Notes: generated from the letters alone by a model not told the origin. DNA of 64,000 nt from Deroplatys truncata (GCA_030765065.1 CM060990.1:671428118-671492117), one strand, 5' to 3'. Positions 21,469-34,011 are shown, counted from the stretch's first letter. Numbers and translations are program-made.

Positions 21469-21960
21469 GCCTGCCATTTTGCATCGCTTGGGGGTAGCGT
21501 CACCAGAACATCCCATGGGGCTACATTTACTTGTTTTACGCTTCCTAAGAAGCTTTGGTAAAAGTGTGATATCAAATACTGTGTATAATACCTAACTATA
21601 TAAATAGTGGAAAAAAAATGTACATACCTGATTTTAGTTATGCGGTATATAAAGTGAAATGCTTCAACAAATCAAGACGAAAACAACACTGTCACACACT
21701 CACATCTGCTATTAGCAGGAGACACTACCGCCAACTCGCTCTACTGGCCGGTTCGAGAAATAATTAACTGGCCCATCTCTACCAGTGGTCCATCTCTCCC
21801 GGAATTACCCTATATATATGTATATATATATATATATATCTTTCCTATTATTGTATTACAGATCGGGTAATAGATATTGTTTGCTTTATTTACTCTATTA
21901 TTTATTTCATCACCTATTGTAATATTAGTAAAAATTATTGCACCAAGATATTTTTGTTAT

Positions 21961-22139
21961 TTATTTATTCCGCAAATTAAACCCTATTTTGCAGTTGTAT
22001 ATTAGGAGTTGTAATTTTATAATTTAAAAATAATTCAATTGGTATAATTATTTACATTTTACAATGTTCGATGGATGTGGTGAATAAATCTTATAACATA
22101 CTTATAACAACATCTTCTACTAAAATTTTATACAATGGA
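21961..22139. other. No feature seen
   Basis: AT-rich spacer between two LINE fragments. Confidence 0.4.
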
Positions 22140-22760
22140 TTTATAAATACTATATTACAGTGGTTTAAATGAAGTTTTAAACAGCACCTTCTGTACATGA
22201 ACCGGGACAATTAAAGAGTAAATGTTATATGTTTTTTTCATTTCCACAAGGGCAATTGAGATCCTTTTCAATGATAATATGAAATCTCCGGAAGTATGTA
22301 CCAAATTTGCCGTGGCCAGAAACAAATTGTGTTCGTATAAAATCAGGTATACCTTACATCTTATGCGACTGTGTCTATCAGGGAAAAGTATATTTATTTA
22401 TCCGCAGTGAATTCAATGTATTTATCGTCTACATTTTGTATTCTGTTTTTAGTCTTGATATTGAACGTTTGTTGTTGGCATACTTGTCATTACTGGAAAC
22501 TGCTTCTTTTGCTAGTATATCCGTCCTTTCATTCCCAATATGTCCTCTTATCCATTCAATGCAGATATGTTTATCATATGCTGCGAGTTTTGATCTAACT
22601 CCAGTGGCCATTGTATGTAAATTATATTTATCTTTGATTAAGAGTAAGGCAGCTTGAGAATCTGAATAAATGAAAAAAAAAAATCTTTTGATGTAAGCAC
22701 CAATCGCCTGCTTGTTGAATAGCAAACAGTTCTGCTTGAAAGACAGTGCATATAAGATAT
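22140..22760 (-). pseudogene. LINE RNase H domain and C-terminus remnant
   Basis: Minus-strand readings, with a frameshift at a poly-A run near 22675: VFQAELFAIQQA (catalytic Glu), IYSDSQAALLLIKDKY (catalytic Asp), then WIRGHIGNERTDILAKEAV (third acidic residue and the GHxGNExxD motif). These are the RNase H signatures found after the reverse transcriptase in I-, R1- and LOA-type non-LTR elements. Farther on, GTYFRRF and CPCGNEKN match the C-terminal region with a small zinc-binding motif. Stops and frameshifts disable it. It differs in class from the reverse transcriptase fragment at 19612-21960. Confidence 0.85.
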
Positions 22761-22882
22761 TTTAATATATCTATTTGTTCCAACTTTTTATGTTTCCATT
22801 ATATATTTATATCTTCATGTTCTCGATCTTCATTATTGTACTTTTATTTCTATTTATTTGCATACCTCTCTCTTCGAGTGTA

Positions 22883-23134
22883 CAGTCGGATACATAAAAC
22901 GTGCCGATATTAGGAATCGCGGTTTAAGTTGGCAATCAATAATTAACATGCCTCTGCCGCGCCTTCCTTACTTTGGTTACACAGGTTAATGTTTGAATGC
23001 CGAACCAATAAGAACCGGACTCATTCAGGGGTTAGTATGGATAGTCTTTGGGAGGCATAGAGTTTCTGCCAACATTCAAGAATGGAAATCACTAAAAGTA
23101 ACCAAAAGCATCGGTACGTTGTTTTGCACTCAAC
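22883..23134 (+). mobile_element. MITE-E, short copy
   Basis: About 252 bp with imperfect inverted ends: CAGTCGGATACATAAAACGT on the left, and on the right a complement reading AGTTGAGTGCAAAACAACGT. TA precedes the left end (22881-22882). Internal sequence is shared with 25381-25600 and, reversed, with 46549-46958. No coding sequence. Probably a Tc1/mariner-type MITE. Confidence 0.7.
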
Positions 23135-25380
23135 TCTTCTTGCCCATTCTGTTATCCCTAGTTGTAAGTCTTGAGCATTACTACTTAATTATTAGTATAT
23201 CTTCAGCATAGACCAGTGATTTTAAATATACTAGTCTCAAGTTGCCCACTTTATATGTCTAATTCTTCTCTTGAAATGCTTAACTATTTGGGACATAGCT
23301 ACTAAAAATAGTAATAGACTAAGACTATCTCCTTATTTGTTATATCTTTTGGTACTTTATTGACACTTACGTCCCAATAATATAAGGTTTTTCATTAATG
23401 GTCTTGTGTTGAAGATTATATTTACCTCTGGTATCATAAGCATGAATTTACCTACTGGCTGTGTACGCATTATTGGTTTTTGACGTTTTGTATTGTTATG
23501 AGATTCATCATATAATCAAAATAAGAGTGCAAATTTTGAATCCGAATTGTTTCTAAACTTTTTTTCCAGCTAAACGGATTATAGTGAATATAACTCAACG
23601 CTTAGTTTTCTTACATGCCTATTTAAACTTTTCAACAGACAAACACGTTATACTTTAAGCCACCACTTCATTCTGACAATTTGTTGGTTTTTATATACAT
23701 TTATTAATATAAAGGGTCAATTTTAGATTACATTGCTTCAACCGCATACGCTATGAAATTTCTAAAACTAATTACTGTAACATTTGATAACCTCTGATAT
23801 ATCCTAAATACACTAATATAATAAAAAAATATTTCTAATAAATGTGTGGGTTATGGAAGTTGTGGAGTATACAAAGGAGAGGTAGTTTTGAATCAGTGAA
23901 ACTTGTCTTCATGCAGTTGAATTTGCTGCATACATTACTTTTTTATTCTTACAATCACTGACTCGTGCTGATATGTGACTGTTCATAGAACATTGAATTC
24001 ATCAGCTAAAAGTCTCTAATTAAACGTATGCAAATTGATCGCAACCTAATTGGATACTGCAAACGGTTAGCTCGGTCGACTAATTGAAGCTATATTAATT
24101 GTACACGACAGAACTCCTACATAACGTGCAGCCTATTTCGGAAATTTAAAGGACCTATTTAATTTACTGTGAGAATTGTCTCCCACCCCGCTTTCTTTCA
24201 ACGTCAATTTATCAATATCGACACCACTTCTGTCACTCTATGGAGGGTTGTGAATTATCCAAAATAGGACGTCCAGGCATCATTTCCAATAACTGCATTT
24301 TGTTACTCTAATTTTACGTATCTGTTTTTGCATCAATGGTTATAGTGTACATAACTATATGTTTTGCATAAAGGTATACAATTATTGATTAAATTTACTA
24401 AGATCTTAATGCATTGAAACTTATTTTTTAGTTCTGCATTATTTAAGATAGCTTCTATACGAAGCATATAAACTGCTTCAGACTTCTTGACAAAGCCAGT
24501 TTTTTTTTCAAGAAAGGTCTAAATAACCTTTCACAAAATATTTCCTGTTTATATCGAGAACATCTTGAAATACAGTTACTAATTTCGTTGATTTTCCACT
24601 TTTCTGTTTTCAAATTACCTAAAGTGGGGTTTTTACATGCAAGCATGTTGTTTGTACACAAATATGTGCTTTAGTGTGAAGAACTTTCCTACAGACTATG
24701 GTATTATAATTCATATACCACAATTTGTAGCAACATTTGTGTGTTTTAACATCAGAAAATGTGCAGATCTCTTGTTTGAGTAAACGACGAATCAATTTAC
24801 TTTCGGTCTAGAAGTCACACAATTCTAAATCTGATTTTGTTATGCTCAGAAAGTGGAAAAGGAAACCCATAAATATAATCTGAATTAGTAACATGCAGTA
24901 ATACCTATAATAATATAATAATTTTATATTGAAAGAATAACAGTAAGTTAAATTCTGCAAGAATTTGATTTGTTATTGGTATATAAATAAAATTGTAGTT
25001 TTAACTATTAGGAGTTCGTGAGATTCTAAAAAGTAGTTTCTGTAGTATTTAATTTTCACAATATACATTAATGTTACATTTTCCTAATAGAAATGAATTT
25101 TTCTCATAAGGATCCTTAAGTATATGGATCATTAATTTTTATATTAATTTTCCTTTTGTTCTGTTCCTTTTCCTTTGGGCTCTTTATCTTGTCAAATATG
25201 TCATTCAGGTATTGATTTAATATTAATTTATTAACATTGGTTTATACAAATATGGTTATTTGTTTAATAATAATAGTATAAAATCTTTACTTTGATGGAA
25301 AGCTACAATTGAAAAACGCATAGATTAAAAAAGTATACATTTACTACGCGTAATTCTATGACAATAAGAATTTAATTGGA
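23135..25380. other. No identifiable gene
   Basis: 2.2 kb of AT-rich sequence. ORFs such as 24455-24661 lack motifs and repeat relationships. Confidence 0.5.
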
Positions 25381-25611
25381 GTACGTCGGGTGCAAAAAAA
25401 TGTGTCGATATGAGGAACCACGGTTTAAGTTGGCAATCAATAATTAACACGCTTCTGCCGCGCCTTCCATCCCTCATTCTGTTACAGAGGTTAATACTTA
25501 AACGCCGAACCAATAAGAGCCGGAATCATTCATGGGCTAGTATGGACAGTCTTTGAGAGGCATATTGTTTAAACAATTCAGGTGACATATACCAATTCTC
25601 CACCTCTTGTC
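25381..25611 (+). mobile_element. MITE-E, truncated copy
   Basis: Starts 'gtacgtcgggtgcaaaaaaa' and follows the MITE-E interior ('gtttaagttggcaatcaat', 'aacgccgaaccaataag', 'ttcaggtgacatatacc'). It is cut off at 25611 by a SINE-1 head, so the right terminus is missing. Confidence 0.7.
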
Positions 25612-25686
25612 GTCCTCCGTGGTGTAGTAGTTACCATACTAGCCTCTAGTTCCCGAGGTCGCGGGTTCAAACCCGGCGGAGAGGTT
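25612..25686 (+). repeat. SINE-1 tRNA-like head fragment
   Basis: Only the tRNA-related part of SINE-1 is present, with A box TGGTGTAGTAG and B box GGTTCAAACCC. The body and tail are missing. Confidence 0.8.
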
Positions 25687-27971
25687 ACCAAATGTTTATC
25701 CCCTAAAAAGAAGACGGTGCCACAAGCCTAAAACTAAATGTGTACTTAAAATAAGGCTTGTCGCAACCTTAAAAGAGAGCACGGAGGTAAATGGAAATAC
25801 TCTGTCTCTATTTAACGCACAGGACATGTTGCCATTAGCTTCATACTTTTCTACCCTCGGGCTATCGCCAAATTGCAAATAAGTAATAACTTGCTGTAAA
25901 TATTCGTTTGTTACAAATTTAAGTTTTGAAGACATTATACAGAATATTTTTCTCTATCAAATTATATAATTTTTAGAGCTTTAATATATTGTTGTGGACT
26001 TTTTTTAAGACAGCGAGTTTTTCAATAAAAGCCCGATATTTGCTGTTTCTATGCTTATCGCGTAGTAACTAGTAAACTAAAAAGGTAGAATGCAACAATA
26101 TTTTTTCTTAGCTAGAGTAAACCAGTGTGCTGATACTGCCCAGTTTGAATTTTATACCTTTAATAACATGGGTGCTATAATTTTTAAAATACATATTTTC
26201 GGAAAATTCTATACCTATGTCGTAGAAAAGTCACTCAGCGAGAAACATTATTGGGTTTACGCCTGGGATCAAGCGAGAGAAAAAGTTGAGGAGGGTTGGA
26301 GACAGTTTTTAAAAGAAGCCAGAATCTAGCAACTTCTTGAATTCGTTGTGTATGATAAACAAAACTCGTCCATCTATTCAGCTAACAGGCCAGTGAAGGT
26401 TAACATCAGTTGTAAGGCAGTGGGTACGTTTATAGTGTGAAGCGTTATGTAGGTTATTTATTTAACGTTTTACATAAATATTTATGGTTATGAAAATAGA
26501 ACCTAAGAAGAGACGAAATGTTGGTAGATTAATAATAATCATAATAATAATGAGTGTTAGAATATTATTCAAGTAAAATGAGTGTTTGTAAGGCAGTAAA
26601 GGAAATGGCTAGGACTACCCAGGTGTTCAGAAATAGTTGTGTATAGGATAAGAAAAGGAACGAATGAAAGAAACTCTAAGGCCCCATTAAAAAGAATGCA
26701 AAAAACGATGAGGAAAACAAAAGCACGCTAGGTTATTGGAATAGCGCAAAGCCGAATGTGGCGTATCGTTCATTCTTTGCTGTTTGAAAACATTCCACTC
26801 ACGTTGAATGTAATTTTGTCAAGGGTAAACAGTAATGATACCCTACTAAATTATAGCTATTCTCATTTTATATCTCCATATTTCTTTGATAATATATATA
26901 TTGTATTTCGAAGTATTAAAGATACAAATAGGAGACTTAAATAGAGTATAGATATTTCACTTTTTGGTGCTGTGTCATTCACGAGATGACATTAAATCGT
27001 AAGATCGATCGGATTTGGGCGCCAAATTTGTGAATGTACGTATAGTACGAGTGGCAACAGTGCGTTCCATTTAACCTATACTGTGTTTTAAGCGTGAGAC
27101 GCACTATAAATTATTTCATTCTGATCATTTTGTTATATTCGTTTAATGCTTTATTTTTAATCCCTAATACTTTCAAGAGTAAAGTGATTCTTTATGACGA
27201 AAAAAATGGTTACAAAAGGCAGGAAGAGAGTTCAGTGTAACTGAGATAACTTTCGCTTACGCCGGCAAGAAAAATTGGCATTATTTGCATCCAAAGCTAG
27301 CAGAAAGGTACTTGTTTGGCTATATTTGCATGCAAGTAAATCAGGTCTGCCATCGCCGAGTTTATAGCATACGATATCCCGAAAATGACAATATACATGC
27401 CTATGCTTTTGACATTATAACGTAAAAATGCAGTGCTTTCCATACATTCGATACAACTTACTGAGACCTCATATATTTTACACAAAACAAGAAAGAAATT
27501 ATTTCTGATATTACTTATGAAACAGATCAGTAAACCGATTGTGTAATCGCATACGGCAGTTTTCATACAGGCTTTTAGGTTTCCACTTAGCTATTCTTTT
27601 TCTAAGATCTTGAATTGGAACAGTGTACACAGAAATGGTGCACACATGTCATGTAAATATTTGCTCCAGCTCAATGTTTTATTAGAACAAAACGCAACAT
27701 AAAGCGATCCGTTGTATCCTGTCTCTTGTAATTGACGAGTTATATGAAAGCTTCGACAGTATTTATGGGACGTTAAGTAAAGCATGAACAAGTTGGGTCA
27801 AAACTTCAGTCCACCAGGCCTGTCAAAACATTAAGTATTTTATATAATCTTAGGCAAGACGGTTTGAACATAGCTTCACTACTCTTCCAAGTAGTGGGCT
27901 ACTCCCTTATAACGATAATACATCTGTACTGTCTACAATAATTCATAACTGTATTTTAATTGGCGCGTTTT
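25687..27971. other. No identifiable gene
   Basis: AT-rich. A 79-codon plus ORF at 26090-26329 (contains YWVYAWDQAREKVEEGWRQF) has a soluble-protein-like composition but no recognised family, no splice evidence and no repeat match here. I leave it unassigned. Confidence 0.4.
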
Positions 27972-28515
27972 TGTAGAAACATCACAGTATGATGTAGCGT
28001 GTATGTGTGTGCATTGTCGCGTCGGACACATTATTGCTTTGTAGCGACATTTTTGGGTCTAATTATTTCGGCTGGGATTTTGAATTTCGTCCGACGTGAT
28101 ATCTCTCCCCACCTCCTGACCAGAGGTGGAGAGAGGAAAGGGAGGGAAGCGAGCGTTACTAGTTTCTTTGTCTGGAAGCGTGACGTCAGTAGTAGCCAGT
28201 GAGTCGTAGTGTGTCTCTTAAGGGCGAGTATTGTGTATGTGTGAGTGTGAAACATTTCCCTCCAATGTTTTTACTTTAATCTTTATGTGAACGATTTAAA
28301 GGCACCAAGCTTAATGTTTAATAAACCACAGGTAATGTGAGTAATGTGAAAACCCGTGTATTTTTGTGATAATTACCCCACGCCTACTCTAAAATGTGCA
28401 GCTAAGATCCTGGTCCTCTAGTTGCCTCTGCAGCTATGTCTCCCAAAGTTTATGTGAGGTATCTAAATGTTAATAACTAGCTTCAAACCTTTTGGCCTCA
28501 CCCCGGTATATAACA
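27972..28515 (+). mobile_element. Solo LTR, family LTR-B, copy 2
   Basis: About 544 bp, same order as 17424-17975 read on its minus strand: 'gcgtgtatgtgtgtgcattg', 'atttcggctgggatttt', TGACGTCA near 28182, AATAAA near 28320 with 'caggtaatgtgag', then 'ttttggcctcacccc' and ATATAACA at the end. The left end is approximate. No coding region adjoins it. Confidence 0.7.
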
Positions 28516-30242
28516 ATGTGTTTGTCGTTGCTCATTTATTTTCCGCCTATGAATAATCACAAAGGAAATAAACACTAATTAAGAATAAAGTAATCGCTTA
28601 TATATGTGAACAACCTAGTTTTTTTAGTAATAGATACATACAAAGTCCAGATATTTTATTTTCAATGTTGTAAAACGCAAAGTCTATACTGCCTGGTAAT
28701 TAATCTGCTACGAGGACAATTTTTTCAAACAATAAAAATATTAACCATCAAAGAGAAATAAACATAGTTACTCGAATCTCACTTTATAAAAATCTATAAA
28801 GGCCTGTTCACTGAATTATGTTATTAGTAGTTTTTGTGTATAAACGCATGTAACCAATTTTGTATTGTATGCTAATTCCGAAATTGTTCCTGACTGACAT
28901 TCTCCAATTGGCAGGATTTTTTTTATCTTGATGATGTTATATATTCCCTATTGTTAGTCAAGGCTATTTGTCTATCAATGTTATGCAAATTAGTAGCACG
29001 GTATACCTGTAAGCTAAGCTCGTGATCCGAAGGAAAGAACAAATATTTCCATGCGCTGTATTTTCTCATGTCTTAAGTTCTGATTTGTTTTTGCTGGACC
29101 CACATATTTTGGTCACTGGAGGTAAATGTAAAGCTGAGAGTGAGTCATCAAGCCGAGTATTGCACAAACATGATATAGTGAATCAGCTAAACCAGGTTCA
29201 TTCACAACTCGGTTAACGCTGCATTTTACATGGGTACCTTTATTCCTTCCCCCATTGTTTTAGATGTTTTTAGGCACCGGAGTCTATGGAATGTTGCATT
29301 GATTGACCCACAACAAACGCAATCAAGGTCTATCAATAACTATAGTCCAGAAACTCTTTGGGGACACGTACGAGGCAATAACGTGAAGTCTCGACTCTTT
29401 TCGCTCCTTATCTAGCATAAAGTTAAATGCAACAACTTTCAATAGTGCGAAACTTAAAAGTATCGAAAATGTATCGAAGGTTTATCTTAAATGATTTAGT
29501 TAGGCATTTAAAAGCAGGCGATTCAAAAATGTACTTATCCTTATCTACACTGTTCGTTTCCCCAACGGAAAACCTTTCCTTTGCCCTAAACTCACCCCTC
29601 AACCTCAGAATAATAGTAATCTTTATGTCTATGTGAAAGCTATTCAATTCTCCCTCTCTTCCTGCTTCTAGGAGTGGCTCGTTTGCATTTACTCAACAAA
29701 GCTAGAACCTGACAACACCGATTCTAGAAGGATCGACCCGTTCCTAGTTGAGGTTATGTATTCGATTTGTGACCTATTCTTCGGCAGAGTTTTCTAGTTG
29801 AGAAAGGAAGTGTAGAAGAAACGGCTACATTTATTTCAACTCTACAAGCAGAAATTTGATTTAAAAGCAGAGTATTGTCTCCATAGGAGTTTTAATGTCA
29901 GATGCTGTTAACCTACAACTAACCCTTCCAATACACCCCACTCACTCATTTCCTTCGCTCATTAAGTGGCAATTGCCGACAAAAGTAGGAGTGTATGTGA
30001 TGGTTCTTTGTGAAGCTTTGTTTAGCCACCTTGCGGGAATAGCCGGGGTACTTATGCGGAACCCGACTAGCTGCTAGATGGGCGGTGTGGCGCCCATCCT
30101 TTGCCATCTAAGGGGGAAATTAATAAAAGACTGAAGCCTTTTCGAAATGTTAAATTTGTCTAATTTTTCTTTCCCTTAGTACAACACATTTGAAAATATA
30201 TATGCTATAGCATGTTTTCTGGTTTGTCTAGACCAATATCTA
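28516..30242. other. No identifiable gene
   Basis: ORFs at 29022-29216, 29423-29647 and 29895-30077 carry no motifs. A GC-rich hairpin lies at about 30076-30097 (GATGGGCG pairing with CGCCCATC), followed by 'aataaaaga'; function unknown. Confidence 0.4.
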
Positions 30243-31039
30243 CAGGGAGATCCAAAAAGCTACGAACCGCCTGCGCGGTGTTTTTCCTGTCCGCGTCCTC
30301 AGCGCTCGTTGCCGCTCGGTGCAGATGAAACCATACAAGATTTTTAAAACTACTTTTAAAGGCTTTACTTACCAACTTTATGAAAGGAGATGCTGAAACT
30401 GGCCACCGTCGTTGTCCTTACATCTTTGGCAGCTCTTTAGGAAACTATCCATCACTCGCCAATTTTTTTCGAGTCAACAGTTGAATCCCGTACATATGTG
30501 AATACAATTTTGCCCCCCCCCCTTTTTAGAGAACTACCAGCCAGGGAGCGTGATTTTGCCTTTTTTCAACAAGACTCTGCAACAGCTTATACGGACAATA
30601 TTTCGATGGAAAAATTGAAAGTGTGTTTGAGGACAGAATTATTAGTACAGATTTGTTGCCCCCTCTGTCCCCCGACCTAACTCCCTGCGATTTCTATCTT
30701 TGGAGTAACTAAAAACATAAAGTGTACAAGACAAACCCACACACCCTGGAAGAATTAAAACAAAATATCCGTCAGGAAATTGCCAGCATTTCTCAACGTG
30801 AACTACTGCGACTGATGGAAGCTTCCTAAAGAGGTGCCAAAAATGTATGGACAACGGCGGTGGCCAGTCTCAGCATTTTCTTTCATAAAGTTGGTAAGTA
30901 TAGCCTTTAAAAGTAATTTTTAAAATGTTGTATGGTGTCATCCGCGCCTTTCTATGATAGCGGCAGACGGCAGCGGGCCCCGAGGACGCGGACAGGAAAA
31001 ACACCGCGCAGCCGGTTCGTAGTTCTTTGCCTCAACCTG
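30243..31039 (+). mobile_element. Palindromic Tc1/mariner derivative, copy 2
   Basis: Flanked by TA (30241-30242 and 31040-31041), about 797 bp, with long inverted arms (about 230 bp) that include transposase C-terminal coding sequence on both strands. The centre holds a plus-strand transposase fragment after a C-run near 30510. The arrangement is a mirror image of the 1200-2009 copy, with the same internal junctions. Confidence 0.85.
30525..30895 (+). pseudogene. Mariner-type transposase C-terminal remnant
   Basis: Reads AFFQQDSATAYTDNISM, then (shifted) FEDRIIST, SPDLTPCDFYLW, KVYKTNPHTLEELKQNIRQE, IASISQREL, and finally the C-terminal piece in the inverted arm. Two catalytic-type Asp residues are visible, in QQDSATAYT and SPDLTPCDF. 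Several stops and frameshifts are present. The N-terminal half, including the helix-turn-helix, is lacking. Confidence 0.8.
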
Positions 31040-31041
31040 TA

Positions 31042-33777
31042 GATCATAAATGGCTAATGTATACACACGTTTGTATGATTTAATACGTTCATCTTTGATG
31101 TCACAATTGCGGCACGATTTGTATTTGCACTAACATTGAATTTCTTAAACCCAATAACATATCACAATAACAAATCAATGTATGTATAGTTTAAGGTCGA
31201 AAAATAAAATAATGTACACTAGAGCACGATATTTAGTATTGGTGCAGCACTTTTAAGTAACAATGGAATTCTTACTCATTGTTAATACCTATAATCACTC
31301 CTTTGTAAATATCTTAAAAGGAACAGAAATAGGATATACCTACTTAATAAACAATACTTGTTAAAATTACATTGGCTCTTAATATAATAATTACAACTTT
31401 TGCGTAGTATTTTATAATGACAGATTAATTTATATTCTAATTTAAAAATAAATAAATAAAAACAACCCAACTTGGCTCTCATTGACAGTTTTAGGACCGG
31501 AATGTATTTCATTGTATTAAGAGTAGACAGGACCCTCTTGATGCCTCCCTTTTGCCTGAAGGATCTTTATACTGTATCAGCAATGTCTTAAACGCGAGCG
31601 TGAACACATCTCATGTATTAACATTAATAAGACCCTTTCCCATTACACGCATAGCCTTCGTATACTATACTGTTAGTGCGTAACCTGATTATGCTATCAA
31701 TTATTCATTAACAGCTATGAAAACATGGCTAGATAGCGCGAGTATAGTTACATACAAGGTACAGAAACAGCAGTCAAATATTGGCATTACGAATCAGCTT
31801 TTTTTGATAATGAGCAGATTTGCGAAAAAAGATTATTCGGATATTTTAAATGCATTACATGGCGCATCAAAGCAATTTCAACCTGGGAAATGCTATGCTT
31901 ATGACAGTGAATTTTGAGAAAATAACTAATACTGATATTTTAATTGAAACCAATGGTATATTATGATACGCTCCATATTTTTTCTGTAGTAAGTTATTCT
32001 TTATCTCCCAAGGTCTGATGAATGTGCATAATTAAATAGAATGAACAAGTTCTCAAAACTACTTTCATACAATTTAAGATGCGCATTATGTCAGTATTTC
32101 AAATATGTATATGAAATTTTAAACAAAATTGTTTGGCCAGTTTTGAGAACGAATAAGAAAACACGTTAAAATTATTTTAGGTTGAGGGAATTTCTGGAAC
32201 TTTTTCATTTTGTAACCTTAAAAGGTGTCTGAATTAGGGTGAGATATCATTAAAGTCTCTGTCTTCTAAAGTTTTACTCCAACAGTCGGAATTGGCCACA
32301 GGCTCCAAACCGTACCATTAACCACTGTATCAAATTCGAATTTCACATATTAAGGAATGTCAAATTAATTGAAATATTATTTAATTAATACAGGTTTTAT
32401 AAAATGTGTTATTTTGACGAAATGTTGTGAAGAAAATTAAATGTGAAATGGTTTTCTAATATAAGATTTAAAAATTCACATATGCTTTTTAAATTTTGAT
32501 TACTCATTCATACTAATTATAGCTCAGGTTTGATTACAACACTTTTTGTGATTTGTAATATGGTTCAAATATTTTATAGATTGTAGTGAAATCTATACGA
32601 TTACATAAAAATCATATTGTTACATATTTTATTATGCCTACAAAATGATCTGAAGCAAATTCACAATTCAAGAAGACAAGGTGTTTATAAGGATTTATAC
32701 ATGGTATAAAGGTTTTAAGCAGCGTTTGCGCCTTTAATAAATAAGATAGCAAAATTGAGTTTTTAAAACAAGATGTAAAAATATTTTAGAAGCCAAGACT
32801 ATGCAATCCAATAGTTCATAAATTTTTCTTTTTTCACTAATCCCTGCTTTAGGTATAACATTTAATATGTTGCATACACAGAGCTTTATAAAGGTAATGC
32901 ATTGGTGAAATTTGGAAAATCTAGAGTATGCAAGATATATTTTTATATTTATGTGTGTTATTACACGCAATAACAGTAATTCTTTTGCCACGTTTCAGCA
33001 TTCTAGCTTGCATGGTTATTCAAGAATCAACTTTTATTGTGTAAATATTCACCACACAATGTATTTTTAAAAACATTCACATAGAAATTGTAGAAAAAAT
33101 GTTACCTTTTGTACTTTACAAAATTCTTGATTTTTCAAAAGTTAATGTATTTCTCAAAATTGGATCATTATTTAAAAAAAGGTATATAGTAATTTTCTGT
33201 AATGTGCTTTTGAGAGGCAGCACAAAAATTTTGAAATAAGTAAACAAAACATCGCAACGTCTTGAGAATTTTATGTATGGAAAAATGCTGAAAAAATGCT
33301 TGCGATAAAAACGTTTTATGGTTCACCTATCTCTTTAGTAAATTTGCCAAGCGGAAAAACATAGGTTTTCTTAAAGTTTAGAGTTCATATAGTTTTATTA
33401 ACAAAAATTGTAATTTTTTTATTTCTTAACATTTTTTGGAGAATTTCACAGATAACATTTTATTCAAATTTTATTCAGAGGACCTTATGTATATTTCTAG
33501 TTAACCTCGGTATTCATTGGGTAATATGCTTTAATTTTTAGTGGCACTAGAGATAATTTCATCTAGTGAAACGTAGATCGTTATATCAATGAACGATGTG
33601 TGACAGGGTCTATATTATTCAGTGCTTTTTGCAGAACTTTTGTTTCCTCTTTAAAATGTAATAGTCGCTTTACACATCTCGGCTAACTCTCGGGGAAATA
33701 AATGTGGGCGTTCTGTATGTAAGGAAAGGCTAACGACTGAGTTTATTTGTTGTGGTGTTTGTTTTCTGTTCCTATAG
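31042..33777. other. No identifiable gene
   Basis: 2.7 kb of very AT-rich DNA. ORFs at 31717-31917 and 32734-32991 have no recognised motifs or splice context. Confidence 0.5.
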
Positions 33778-33969
33778 CCGTTTATTGACACACGCATTAC
33801 TCAAGCGGTACTTCTGATGAAACAATGGGACTTTCGTGGTCGCTCTGAAGAAAAAGGAGTTCAATCCAGCGGTAAAAACCTTTATTTTCCAAGTGGCAAA
33901 TGTGCACCGGCAAATAATCGAAACCCTTACTTGCTTATCCCAGATCCTTTTGATGAACCACTAGTGCGG
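33778..33969 (+). CDS. Candidate internal coding exon, function unknown
   Basis: A 192-bp segment bounded by a strong 3' splice site (polypyrimidine 'ttttctgttcctatag' ending 33777) and a good 5' splice site (gtgaga at 33970). It is exactly 64 codons, open in only one of three frames, and in phase 0 at both ends. The translation starts PFIDTRITQAVLLMKQWDF and includes KNLYFPSGKCAPANNRNPY and IPDPFDEPLVR. Its base composition is less AT-rich than its surroundings. There are no similar sequences elsewhere in the window, so it does not look like one of the repeats. I cannot name a protein family. Neighbouring exons would lie outside the window or beyond large introns. It could also be an exon of an unrecognised transposon or a pseudogene. 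Confidence 0.45.
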
Positions 33970-34011
33970 GTGAGAACAAGAAGTATAGCATGTAACGGAT
34001 TTTATTCATCG

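Larger units (their letters stand above)
20093..21810 (-). mobile_element. Pogo-like DNA transposon, internally deleted
   Basis: Perfect inverted ends starting GGGTAATTCCGGGAGAGATG on both strands (24 bp), flanked by TA at 20091-20092 and 21811-21812. It encodes, on the minus strand, an N-terminal psq-type helix-turn-helix and a C-terminal PHD finger with the DDE core missing between them. The TIR-derived motif GGGAGAGATGGACC recurs inside both subterminal regions, partly as hairpins. The element lies inside a LINE reverse transcriptase fragment. Confidence 0.9.
19612..21960 (-). pseudogene. Non-LTR reverse transcriptase C-terminal fragment split by a pogo element
   Basis: On the minus strand, from right to left: KYLGAIIF and TIGDEINNRVNKANNIYY (about 21845-21950), the pogo-like insertion, then IRIHKTVYLPALLYGSKTW (about 20030-20087), TTPETKYLKKIEGKIRKDR, DPLVEEIQKRSLTWY, ARSERSRRGGRPRKE and, past a stop, IARNRGLELYALKRMALI. 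This order is that of the fingers/thumb and C-terminal part of LINE ORF2. The catalytic palm is absent. Removing the insertion rejoins the motifs, with an expanded TA tract at the junction. A gaa-rich 3' end lies near 19612. The 88-aa ORF at 19758-20024 is the longest open piece. Confidence 0.85.

Noticed and set aside
26090..26329. 79-aa ORF as a small gene
   Set aside because: Composition is plausible but there is no motif, homolog known to me or transcript signal; kept only as a note.
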